Source of the DNA: an uncultured Fusobacteriaceae bacterium
GTDB taxonomy: Bacteria; Fusobacteriota; Fusobacteriia; Fusobacteriales; Fusobacteriaceae
Direction: 5' to 3'
Length of the DNA stretch: 12,469 bases
NCBI GenBank assembly: GCA_947072715.1
Contig: CAMTJB010000011.1
Coordinates: 1 to 12,469, forward strand
The translations under genes were made by a program, and so were the position numbers. Shown here piece by piece: positions 1 through 6,886 of the stretch. Every line of letters starts with the position of its first letter. Positions within the stretch are counted from its first letter, which is position 1. The notes under the pieces were generated by a model. The model searched no databases. It had not been told where the DNA came from and saw only the letters and a program-made list of their open reading frames with translations.

Positions 1-704
1 ATCAATTCCATAAATTCTTTTTCACTCTCATAGTGTCCTAAATCTAATATAGACATGCCACTTTCTAGAGCATCATATATAGTATGGTATTTTGCATCTC
101 CTGTAATTAATAAATCACAGTTATAAAACTTTGCTTTTTTCCAGAAATCTGCACCTGATCCATTCACAAAAGCAACTTTTGCACAAGTTTTATTCTTATC
201 CTTAGTATAAAGACTCATCTCTTCTAATCTTAGTTTATTTTTTACTATTTTACAATATTCATCTATAGTAAATTCTTTTCCTATTTTATAGTATCTTCCA
301 ATGCCATTTATTTTATCTGCACCAGGAGATAAAACTTTTGACACCTCTATTTCTAATTTTTTTAATATATAGTCATTTAATCCACCTAGTGTAGAATCTA
401 TATTTGTATGAATACAATATACATTAATATTATTTTGTATTAACATCTTTATTTTTCTACTAATTGGATTTTTGAAATCAATAGACTTTATTCCATTAAA
501 GATCATCGGATGATGTGATATTATTAAATTAGCTCCTTCTGATATAGCTTTTTCAATACTTTTTTCATCCACATCAAGAGTTACAACAACTCCATTTAGT
601 TCTTCCTCTAGGTTTCCTACTAAAAGACCAACATTATCCCAATCCTCAGCATTTTTTTTAGGAAATAATTTTTCTAATTCACTTACAATCTCTTTTATAA
701 TCAT
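1..704 (-). CDS. Nif3-family dinuclear metal-centre protein (C-terminus cut by window edge)
   Basis: This is a Nif3/YqfO/YbgI-family protein (COG0327), often annotated as 'GTP cyclohydrolase 1 type 2'. Members form hexameric toroids with a two-metal site; the physiological substrate is not settled. 234 codons are visible before the left edge; short-form members are about 260 aa, so roughly 25 residues are missing. Family motifs seen are WDNVGLLVG (residues 22-30), the HHP metal ligands (H64, H65), HTNID (99-103, ligand D103), GDAKYH (202-207), and GHYESE (223-228), which supplies ligands H224 and E228. About 95 residues separate HTNID and GDAKYH, so the PII-like insert of longer homologues is absent. 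The ATG at 704 overlaps the stop of the upstream sigma-like gene as ATGA, which suggests translational coupling. It is the last visible gene of the dnaG-rpoD operon. The family call is firm; the biochemical role is not. Confidence 0.93.
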   Translation of the reverse strand, partial: MIIKEIVSELEKLFPKKNAEDWDNVGLLVGNLEEELNGVVVTLDVDEKSIEKAISEGANLIISHHPMIFNGIKSIDFKNPISRKIKMLIQNNINVYCIHTNIDSTLGGLNDYILKKLEIEVSKVLSPGADKINGIGRYYKIGKEFTIDEYCKIVKNKLRLEEMSLYTKDKNKTCAKVAFVNGSGADFWKKAKFYNCDLLITGDAKYHTIYDALESGMSILDLGHYESEKEFMEL

Positions 705-1477
705 ATTGTGAAAAGTTCGCCTCCAAAGTTCGAAATTTTATTAATTGCTTTTTGAAAAATATCCTGACCTTTTCCTTTCTCTAAACCTAATTTTTCTTCT
801 ATTTGGAGCATTGATTCTCTTTTCCCATCTCTTAATCCATAAAATCTTTCAACTATCTTTATTTCATTCTTATCTAAACAGTTAAATAAGCTACTGTAGT
901 TTATATTTTCAATCGTTTTTATCTTTTCGTTAATTCCTTCTATAACATCAGCCCTGTCTTCATATTCTTCTTTCAATACTTCAAAATGTTTTATAAACTC
1001 CGCCTTTGATTCTTGTAATCTTTCATTCGTGTATATAACCATTTTTCTTACTATATTTATTTTAATATAATCTTCAAAGCTCTTATAGCCACTACTCGGA
1101 AATTTCCCTATAGCTTCAATTAGAGCAATTGTCCCTTCCTGAGTTAAATCTAAATAATTTACTCCATTTTTTAAAAGTATTATTCCTAGCAAGATAGGTA
1201 TTCTTAAACTTTTAGTTATAACTTCATCCTTACTATCTACATCACCTTTTAGAGCTTTTTCTCTTAACTCTTCATCTGATAAAAAATCAACTTTAGATAT
1301 CTCTTCAAGATATTCCAATGTACTTGTTTCTAAATAGTCTATTTTCATTTCTGATAAAGTTCTATCATCTGTTATTTCATCATCTATTTTCAGAACATTT
1401 CTCTCTAAATATTCTTCATAAAGTTCCTCGTCATAAATTTCATCAATAACAAAGTTTTCAAAATCTGTAATTCTCAT
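701..1477 (-). CDS. Degenerate sigma-70-like protein, 258 aa
   Basis: This looks like a diverged paralogue of the RpoD encoded just upstream. YLEEI...FLSDEEL (residues 56-71) matches RpoD region 1.2. LDLTQEG (109-115) through KF and GYK (to 132) matches regions 2.1-2.2, the main core-polymerase contact. Regions 2.3-2.4 are eroded: the WW pair of RpoD is I140-N141, and the -10-reading Q and T are R144 and V147. Region 3 is mostly absent. A sigma-4-like end follows (about 199-250, FYGLRDG at 212-218), but its recognition helix has lost the usual R-E-x-x-R residues. The start at 1477 has a GGAGG 7 bases upstream. An in-frame ATG at 1516 has no ribosome site and lies inside a terminator hairpin, so it is not used here. 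The gene lies 70 nt after rpoD and overlaps nif3 by 4 nt. Homology is well supported; a role as core-binding modulator, anti-sigma-like decoy or alternative sigma is inference. Confidence 0.8.
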   Translation of the reverse strand: MRITDFENFVIDEIYDEELYEEYLERNVLKIDDEITDDRTLSEMKIDYLETSTLEYLEEISKVDFLSDEELREKALKGDVDSKDEVITKSLRIPILLGIILLKNGVNYLDLTQEGTIALIEAIGKFPSSGYKSFEDYIKINIVRKMVIYTNERLQESKAEFIKHFEVLKEEYEDRADVIEGINEKIKTIENINYSSLFNCLDKNEIKIVERFYGLRDGKRESMLQIEEKLGLEKGKGQDIFQKAINKISNFGGELFTI

Positions 1478-1484
1478 CAATATT

Positions 1485-1489
1485 CCTCC
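1485..1489 (-). promoter_or_regulatory. Ribosome binding site fixing the sigma-like gene start
   Basis: A perfect GGAGG sits 7 nt before the ATG at 1477. The longer in-frame alternative at 1516 has no Shine-Dalgarno and lies in the hairpin, so this site decides the start. Confidence 0.85.
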
Positions 1490-1510
1490 AAATAAATTAT
1501 AATAAGTAAA

Positions 1511-1534
1511 GGGCAATCATTTAATAGATCGCCC
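1511..1534 (-). terminator. Hairpin after rpoD, partial or bidirectional terminator
   Basis: An 8-bp stem (1511-1518 with 1527-1534, one G-U pair) closes an 8-nt loop, just past the rpoD stop. Read leftward, the direction of rpoD, the stem is followed by TTTACTTATT, a broken U tract. Read rightward it is followed by TTTTTAATTTTTATT, a better one. For the operon it is therefore probably a leaky terminator that lowers expression of the sigma-like and nif3 genes relative to rpoD. Confidence 0.65.
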
Positions 1535-1547
1535 TTTTTAATTTTTA

Positions 1548-2936
1548 TTAGACTCTAAAGTCCTCTAATTTTCTTCTTCTACTAGGGTGTTTTAATTTTC
1601 TAAGAGCTTTCACTTCTATCTGTCTTATTCTTTCCCTTGTAACTTTAAATAGTTTTCCTACTTCCTCAAGAGTTTTTGGTGAACCATCATCTAATCCGTA
1701 TCTATATCTTAATACTTTTTCCTCTCTCTCATTAAGTGTCGACAAAACTTCATCAAGTTGTTCTCTTAATAAAACTCTATTTGTTTGCTCATAAGGATTT
1801 AATGCTTTGTTGTCTTCAACGAAATCTCCAAGCTCACTATCCTCTTCACTACCTACAGCTGTTTGTAAAGATATTGGATCTTGGTTCATTTCCTGAATAG
1901 CCTTAACTTTTGCTACTTCCATATTCAGTCTTTCAGCTAATACTTCTGGAGTAGCGTCCTTCCCAGTTTCTTGTAAATATATTCTAGCTTCTTTTTTTAT
2001 TTTATTAATAGTTTCTATCATATGTACTGGTATTCTTATTGTTCTTCCTTGATCTGCAATAGCTCTTGTTATTGCTTGTCTAATCCACCATGTAGCATAA
2101 GTAGAGAATTTGTAACCTTTTGTATATTCAAATTTTTCTACAGCTTTCATTAAACCTATATTTCCCTCTTGGATAAGATCTAATAATTTTAAACCTCTAT
2201 TTGTATGTTTTTTAGCAATACTTACAACTAATCTTAAATTTGCTTCAACTAATTGATCAATTGCATACTGATCTTTTTCATAAGCTAATTTAGCATATTT
2301 AAGCTCATCTTCATGACTCAATAAAGGAATCTGACCAATCTCTCTTAAATACATTTTTATAGGCTCATCAACTTTCATTTCACCTGTAATATTGAATAAA
2401 TCTTCACTAATTAATTCATCTGTAGATACTGGTTCTACCTCGTCTGGATTAAAATCATCGAAGTTAAACTCTTTATTTTCATATCCTAAAGTTTCTTCTC
2501 CATATACTTCATATTCACCAGATGTTCTTTTTTCAACTATATCATCATCATCAATTTCAAAATCATCATTAGAATCTTCAGCGTCATCTGAATCATCTGA
2601 ATCTGAACTTTCTATTCTTGGAGATTTTTTTCTACCAGCTTTTTTTACTTCAGGCTCATCTGAATCATCATCTTGAGTTTTCTTTTTAGTTTTTCTTTCT
2701 TTAGATGCTTCTTCTTTCTTTTCAGCAGCTTCTTTTGATTCCATTTTCTTTTTCTTTGTAGCTTGTCTTACAATATTAATTCCTTGTTCAATCATTCCAT
2801 TGATTAAATATTCTATTCTATCAATATCAAAATCATTTTTTAACTCTATGTTGATTTCTTCATAAGTTATAGTTTTATTTTCCATAGCTTTTCTTAACAA
2901 AGCTAAAACTTTCTCATTTTTTATAAAATCTTTCAT
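1548..2936 (-). CDS. rpoD: RNA polymerase housekeeping sigma factor RpoD (sigma-70/sigma-A)
   Basis: This is the primary sigma factor, which directs core RNA polymerase to -10/-35 promoters. It has 462 aa. Residues 1-60 fit region 1.1. A highly charged linker, about 61-185, is lysine-rich first and then Asp/Ser-rich. Region 1.2 is at 190-207. Regions 2.1-2.4 are at about 226-300 and include [19 protein letters not shown] (251-269) and the melting and -10 motif [17 protein letters not shown] (280-296). Region 3 is at about 300-375. Region 4 is at about 390-455, with helix-turn-helix [10 protein letters not shown] (432-441). All key DNA-contact residues are intact, consistent with the TTGAAA/TATAAT-type promoters in this window. 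The ATG at 2936 follows GGGAGGAG at 7-nt spacing and lies 14 nt after the dnaG stop, so the two are co-transcribed. The linker length and composition are the only oddity. Confidence 0.98.
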   Translation of the reverse strand: MKDFIKNEKVLALLRKAMENKTITYEEINIELKNDFDIDRIEYLINGMIEQGINIVRQATKKKKMESKEAAEKKEEASKERKTKKKTQDDDSDEPEVKKAGRKKSPRIESSDSDDSDDAEDSNDDFEIDDDDIVEKRTSGEYEVYGEETLGYENKEFNFDDFNPDEVEPVSTDELISEDLFNITGEMKVDEPIKMYLREIGQIPLLSHEDELKYAKLAYEKDQYAIDQLVEANLRLVVSIAKKHTNRGLKLLDLIQEGNIGLMKAVEKFEYTKGYKFSTYATWWIRQAITRAIADQGRTIRIPVHMIETINKIKKEARIYLQETGKDATPEVLAERLNMEVAKVKAIQEMNQDPISLQTAVGSEEDSELGDFVEDNKALNPYEQTNRVLLREQLDEVLSTLNEREEKVLRYRYGLDDGSPKTLEEVGKLFKVTRERIRQIEVKALRKLKHPSRRRKLEDFRV

Positions 2937-2950
2937 TATAAAACTCCTCC

Positions 2951-4762
2951 CTACATGCTAATAAGCTTCTTAAATTCTAATTCTTCCGTAATCTTTTTTA
3001 TCTCTTCTAACGTACACTTTTTAGCAATCTTCTGTTCGATTTTTTTAAGTTCTAATAATAACACCATGTCTTTTTTTCCATTTTTTTGAACATCTCTTAA
3101 CTCTCTTCTTAACCACTCTGTTAAAAGTTCAAGAAGTAACTCCTCTTTACTTTCTTTTTCAGAATAAGGTCCATAATTTAATAATGAGAAGGTTAAAATA
3201 CTTTGTTTTTCACTTTCTGTAAATTCATCACTTCTTAGTAGGTCCTTAAAATTTATTCCTTGAATTTCAATATGATTTTCATCGAAAAAATTAAAAATTT
3301 TTTGAACTAAATCATTTCCAAATTCTTTTCCTGAAAAATATTTATAATAACTGTTTTCAACTAAAATTAAACTTATAGTTAAAAACTCTATTTCAGCTTT
3401 TAAATCTTTTTGTTTTTTTCCATTTGGCCCTACCATTTTTATTTCTTCTTGAGATATGTATCTTTTAGAATTAGACTTATTATTCTTAACTAAAGTTTCC
3501 CACAATATCTCTTTTTCAATCCCAATATTTACAGATAGTTTATCAATATACAGAGATTGTTCTATTTTATCTGTTACTTTTTGAAAAAATTCTTTAAATC
3601 TTTTTATAAAATTTTGCTTGGAAAAAAGATCATTTAAGTCATACTCCTTAGCATAAAACTTATAAAGAAAGTCAAAACTCTCTGAAGAATTTTTTATAAC
3701 TTTTAGAAATTCATCTTTTCCATATTTCTTTATATATTCATCCGGATCTTTTGCATTTTCATACATCAATACCCTTATAGAAAAGCCCAATTCTTTTAAT
3801 ACCATTATTGCTTTTTCAGTTGCTTTTTGTCCTGGAGCGTCCATATCAAAAGACAATATTATATTTTTAGTATATCTTTTTAATAGCTTTCCTTGCTCCT
3901 CTGTTAAGGCAGTTCCTAAAGGTGCTAAAGTTACATCAAATCCATTTAATGTAGCCATTAAAACATCCATGTAACCTTCCATTAACATAGCATACTCTTT
4001 CTTTTTTATATTTAAAAATTTTTCCCCTAATCCATATAGTATATTTCCTTTTTTAAATATCGGGGTATCTGGAGAATTTATATATTTAGCAATATCTTTT
4101 CCGCTTTCTAATGTTCTTCCTCCAAAAGCTATAACCCTTCTTTCTAAAGAATAAATCGGAAAAATTATTCTATTTCTAAATACATCGTATAATCCACTAT
4201 CTCCCTCTTTTGCCAATCCTAAATCTAATATTTTTTCAACTGGATATCCTTGATTTATAAGAAAATCTGACATCCCATTTCTTGAATTTGGAGCAAAACC
4301 TATACCATTTTTCTGAATCTCTTCTGGACTTATACCTCTATTAACTAAATAACCTAATGCTTCCCTACCTGGATTTTTAAAAATTTCATCTGAAAAATAC
4401 TGTTTCGCTTTTTCCATTATTTCATAGTAGATAGTATGCTCTTCAGTATTTTTTTTATTAATATAACTTCTTCCTTCAACAGGAATATTATATTTTTTAG
4501 CTAACTCACCAACAGCATCTTCAAAACTAATTTTTTTATAACTAGAATAAAAATGTATTGGATTTCCTCCTGCTCCACACACAAAACATTTGCATATATT
4601 TTTGCTAGGACTAATCATAAAAGAAGGTGTTGTATCACTATGGAACGGACAAAGTCCCTTAAAGTTAGCTCCAACTTTTTTTAAGCTAACGAATTCTCCT
4701 ACCACTTCTTCTATGTTAAGAGAGTTATTTAATTTTTCAATTTCCTCATTAGAATATCTCAT
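2951..4762 (-). CDS. dnaG: DNA primase DnaG
   Basis: DnaG synthesises RNA primers for lagging-strand replication and works with the DnaB helicase at the fork. At 603 aa it has normal family length. The N-terminal zinc-binding domain shows C38-x2-H41 and C59-x2-C62. The central polymerase domain contains YLVNRGIS (138-145), FGGR (213-216) and [13 protein letters not shown] (227-239). The TOPRIM catalytic core has EGYMD (262-266; E262, D266) and DMD (306-308; D306, D308), the acidic metal ligands. The C-terminal region from about 440, expected to bind helicase, has no motif I can name and is typically divergent. The ATG at 4762 follows AAGGTG at close spacing. It is the first gene of the operon, about 45 nt downstream of a consensus promoter, with rpoD 14 nt beyond its stop. 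Confidence 0.98.
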   Translation of the reverse strand: MRYSNEEIEKLNNSLNIEEVVGEFVSLKKVGANFKGLCPFHSDTTPSFMISPSKNICKCFVCGAGGNPIHFYSSYKKISFEDAVGELAKKYNIPVEGRSYINKKNTEEHTIYYEIMEKAKQYFSDEIFKNPGREALGYLVNRGISPEEIQKNGIGFAPNSRNGMSDFLINQGYPVEKILDLGLAKEGDSGLYDVFRNRIIFPIYSLERRVIAFGGRTLESGKDIAKYINSPDTPIFKKGNILYGLGEKFLNIKKKEYAMLMEGYMDVLMATLNGFDVTLAPLGTALTEEQGKLLKRYTKNIILSFDMDAPGQKATEKAIMVLKELGFSIRVLMYENAKDPDEYIKKYGKDEFLKVIKNSSESFDFLYKFYAKEYDLNDLFSKQNFIKRFKEFFQKVTDKIEQSLYIDKLSVNIGIEKEILWETLVKNNKSNSKRYISQEEIKMVGPNGKKQKDLKAEIEFLTISLILVENSYYKYFSGKEFGNDLVQKIFNFFDENHIEIQGINFKDLLRSDEFTESEKQSILTFSLLNYGPYSEKESKEELLLELLTEWLRRELRDVQKNGKKDMVLLLELKKIEQKIAKKCTLEEIKKITEELEFKKLISM

Positions 4763-4813
4763 ATTTACACCTTAGATTTTTTATCTTTAATCATTATTTT
4801 TTATTTACTCTAT

Positions 4814-4842
4814 AGTATAATCTATTTTATGGTAATAATCAA
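4814..4842 (-). promoter_or_regulatory. Sigma-70 promoter of the dnaG-rpoD operon
   Basis: Read leftward, a -35 box TTGATT (4842-4837), a 17-nt spacer and a -10 box TATACT (4819-4814) are present. Transcription would start near 4807, giving a leader of about 45 nt before the dnaG ATG. The promoter lies just past the upstream gene's terminator, as expected for an independent unit. Confidence 0.75.
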
Positions 4843-4911
4843 ATTTTTCTTTATTTCACTTCTGTTTTCCATCTTTTTATTTTATAATATTACAAGAATT
4901 ACATAACAGAA

Positions 4912-4937
4912 AAGAAGGTTATTTTAATAACCTTCTT
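4912..4937 (-). terminator. Rho-independent terminator of the foldase gene
   Basis: A perfect 11-bp stem (4912-4922 with 4927-4937) closes a 4-nt loop, about 40 nt after the foldase stop codon. Read leftward it runs into TTTTCTGTT. It separates this unit from the dnaG promoter. The rest of 4763-4977 is AT-rich and shows nothing else I can support. Confidence 0.8.
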
Positions 4938-4977
4938 CTATTCTTCATTACTTACTTCTATCTTTATTTATTTTTAA

Positions 4978-6735
4978 TTATTGTTTTTCTTTCACAATCT
5001 CTTCTACTGCTTCCAAAGCTTTTTTTGTTCTATAATCATTCATAACTTTTTCATGAATAGTTGCATCTGTTAATTTCGCGTTTAAAGCTTTTTCTTCTGA
5101 TATTTTTTCCACAATATAAACTCTATCATTTGTTTCTAAACTTGAATACTCTCCAATTTTAGCTTCAAATAAATGCTTTGCTAATTTTTCATCATATCCA
5201 ATTCCTTGTAAATAACCATTTTCTGAAATTTTATCAACTTTTTCAGCATAAACAATCTCTTTGTTAGCCTCTTTTAACTTTTCAAAAGTTATAGTTTTTG
5301 CATTTAATTCTTCTACTAATTTTAACGCTTTTTCCTCTAAAGATTTTTTTGTATTTTCTGAAACTTCAGGAACTATTAAAATATGAGCTGCATTAACTTC
5401 TTCTTTACCATTTTCAGTTTTCTTTTCTTTTACAAAAATAATGTGATAACCAAAATCTGTTTCAACTAACTCCGGATAAATTTCTCCTACTTTTCCTTTA
5501 AAAGATGCTTCTGCAAATGGGGCTACCATAAGTTCTTTTGAAAACCATCCTAAATCTCCGCCATTAACTGCAGAACCAGGATCTTTAGAATCACTCTTAG
5601 CTATTTCAGCAAAATTTTCTTTTGTAACTTTTTTTAATAATTCTTCAGCTTTAATTTTTGCAACTTTTTTATCCTCTTCTGAAGGATTGATACTCATAAT
5701 CCCTATATTTGCATCTAAAGTTGCTTCTTTATCATATTTATCTTTGTTTTCAGTAAAATATTTTTCAACATTTTTACTATTTACTTCAACCTCATTTCTT
5801 AATATGCTTAATAATCCTTTACTGTAGTTAGTCATTTTTATATCTGTTGGTAAATTTTCATCAACTTTAACACCTTTTTCAATTGCAACCGATATTAGTT
5901 TCATTTGATTATTAATCTGACTTTCTACTATTTTCTTAGCTTCCTCAATGCTCACTCTTCTTTGAGCCATATTCATAAATACTTTTTTAGCTATATCAGC
6001 ATTAGAAAATTTGAAACCTTGAATCTCTTTTTCTACTTTAGGTAAAGCATTTTGATATTCAGTCTGCACATTTTCTATTTTTATAGCACTTCTCATTTTA
6101 TCTAACTCTATAGAATATTGCTCTATCGCTTTATCTTGAATATATTCTTTTCTTACCTCTTCTTTTGAAGAAACAAAATCTTTATCTTTAAATTTAGCAT
6201 AAGTATTTTCCTCATAATATTTTAATAACTCTTCATCTGTTGCTTTTATATTAGCTTCAATACTTCCTAATAATTTATTTATTTTTTTATTTTCTTCAAT
6301 CTCTTTCTTTAAACTAGCTCTAGTAAATCCTTGAGCTGATAAAAGTCTTTTAAATTGCTCATCATCACCAATTGATTTTCTCAAATTATTGTACTCTTCA
6401 TTTATCTCTTTATTCGAAACTTTTATTTTCATTTTATTAGCTAATTCAAGAGTTAAATATTTTGTTATTTCATCGTCAATTGCTATAATTCCGATAACAC
6501 CATCATCAACTTGAGTTCCTGTTGATTGAGAATAAGAAGATGAAATGCTTGCTTTTATTCTTTCTATATTCAATCTTGGAATTTCTTCTCCATTCAATTT
6601 AAACGCATATTGCTTTGGTCCTTCATCTCTATTTTTTACTTGTCCATAGTATAAAACTGCTGAACTCATTACAAATAACACTGTTATTATCCAAATAAAT
6701 GGTTTTAAATTTTTTCTAAACTTTCTTATAGCCAT
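4978..6735 (-). CDS. Membrane-anchored SurA/PpiD-like peptidyl-prolyl isomerase
   Basis: This is a parvulin-type foldase, predicted to be held in the inner membrane with its bulk outside the cytoplasm. The start chosen is the ATG at 6735, which has GGAGG 5 nt upstream (6741-6745), giving 585 aa. An in-frame ATG at 6789 lacks a ribosome site, and a promoter lies across it. Using the shorter numbering, a basic N-terminus (RKFRKNLK) precedes one membrane helix (about 13-30). A SurA-N-like chaperone segment lies at about 80-215. A first PPIC domain (about 337-439) has GGDLGWF (392-398) and GYHII (429-433). A second, weaker PPIC domain (about 448-545) begins with AHILI (H451). The first domain has N343 where the AHIL histidine would be, and the second lacks GYHI. 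The layout resembles PpiD, though PpiD has one central PPIC. The gene is a single-gene unit. Confidence 0.88.
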   Translation of the reverse strand: MAIRKFRKNLKPFIWIITVLFVMSSAVLYYGQVKNRDEGPKQYAFKLNGEEIPRLNIERIKASISSSYSQSTGTQVDDGVIGIIAIDDEITKYLTLELANKMKIKVSNKEINEEYNNLRKSIGDDEQFKRLLSAQGFTRASLKKEIEENKKINKLLGSIEANIKATDEELLKYYEENTYAKFKDKDFVSSKEEVRKEYIQDKAIEQYSIELDKMRSAIKIENVQTEYQNALPKVEKEIQGFKFSNADIAKKVFMNMAQRRVSIEEAKKIVESQINNQMKLISVAIEKGVKVDENLPTDIKMTNYSKGLLSILRNEVEVNSKNVEKYFTENKDKYDKEATLDANIGIMSINPSEEDKKVAKIKAEELLKKVTKENFAEIAKSDSKDPGSAVNGGDLGWFSKELMVAPFAEASFKGKVGEIYPELVETDFGYHIIFVKEKKTENGKEEVNAAHILIVPEVSENTKKSLEEKALKLVEELNAKTITFEKLKEANKEIVYAEKVDKISENGYLQGIGYDEKLAKHLFEAKIGEYSSLETNDRVYIVEKISEEKALNAKLTDATIHEKVMNDYRTKKALEAVEEIVKEKQ

Positions 6736-6740
6736 TTTTT

Positions 6741-6745
6741 CCTCC
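6741..6745 (-). promoter_or_regulatory. Ribosome binding site fixing the foldase start
   Basis: GGAGG lies 5 nt before the ATG at 6735. The upstream in-frame ATG at 6789 has no comparable site, so translation most likely begins at 6735, just before the membrane anchor. Confidence 0.8.
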
Positions 6746-6779
6746 AAAGGTTTATCTATATTCTTAATATCCTGCTCAA

Positions 6780-6808
6780 ATTCTAACATATTTCACTATT
6801 TTTTTCAA
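6780..6808 (-). promoter_or_regulatory. Proximal promoter of the foldase gene, extended -10
   Basis: Read leftward, TTGAAA (6808-6803), a 17-nt spacer and TAGAAT (6785-6780) are present, with TG one base before the -10 (TGTTAGAAT). The start would be near 6773, downstream of the ATG at 6789. A transcript from here could only use the start at 6735, giving a leader of about 37 nt. Confidence 0.7.
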
Positions 6809-6832
6809 TAAAAGGTGATAATAAAAGATAAG

Positions 6833-6861
6833 ATTATATATTAAAAGGAGGTTAATTACAA
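6833..6861 (-). promoter_or_regulatory. Possible distal promoter of the foldase gene, inside a terminator
   Basis: TTGTAA (6861-6856), a 17-nt spacer and TATAAT (6838-6833) fit a sigma-70 promoter. The -35 sits in the loop and right arm of the preceding gene's terminator hairpin. In DNA this AT-rich a chance match is possible, so it is less certain than the proximal promoter. Confidence 0.45.
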
Positions 6862-6869
6862 CCTCCTTT
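6844..6869 (-). terminator. Rho-independent terminator of the sigma-54 activator gene
   Basis: A perfect 10-bp stem (6844-6853 with 6860-6869) with a 6-nt loop lies about 18 nt after the activator's stop. Leftward it is followed by TTAATATATAATC, a moderate U tract directly after the TTT ending the stem. Confidence 0.75.
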
Positions 6870-6886
6870 AACACATACTTAAAATA

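Noticed and set aside
1496..1501. A perfect leftward TATAAT just before the sigma-like gene
   Set aside because: No adequate -35 lies at 16-18 nt, and the start would fall on the Shine-Dalgarno itself, so an independent promoter here is unlikely.
2392..2676. Rightward 94-aa open frame, serine-rich
   Set aside because: It is the antisense shadow of the Asp/Ser-rich linker of RpoD; the repetitive GAT/TCA codons keep the opposite frame open. No ribosome site or promoter was found.
4590..4775. Rightward 61-aa open frame
   Set aside because: It is antisense to the zinc-finger end of dnaG and runs over the dnaG start region; no family match or ribosome site.
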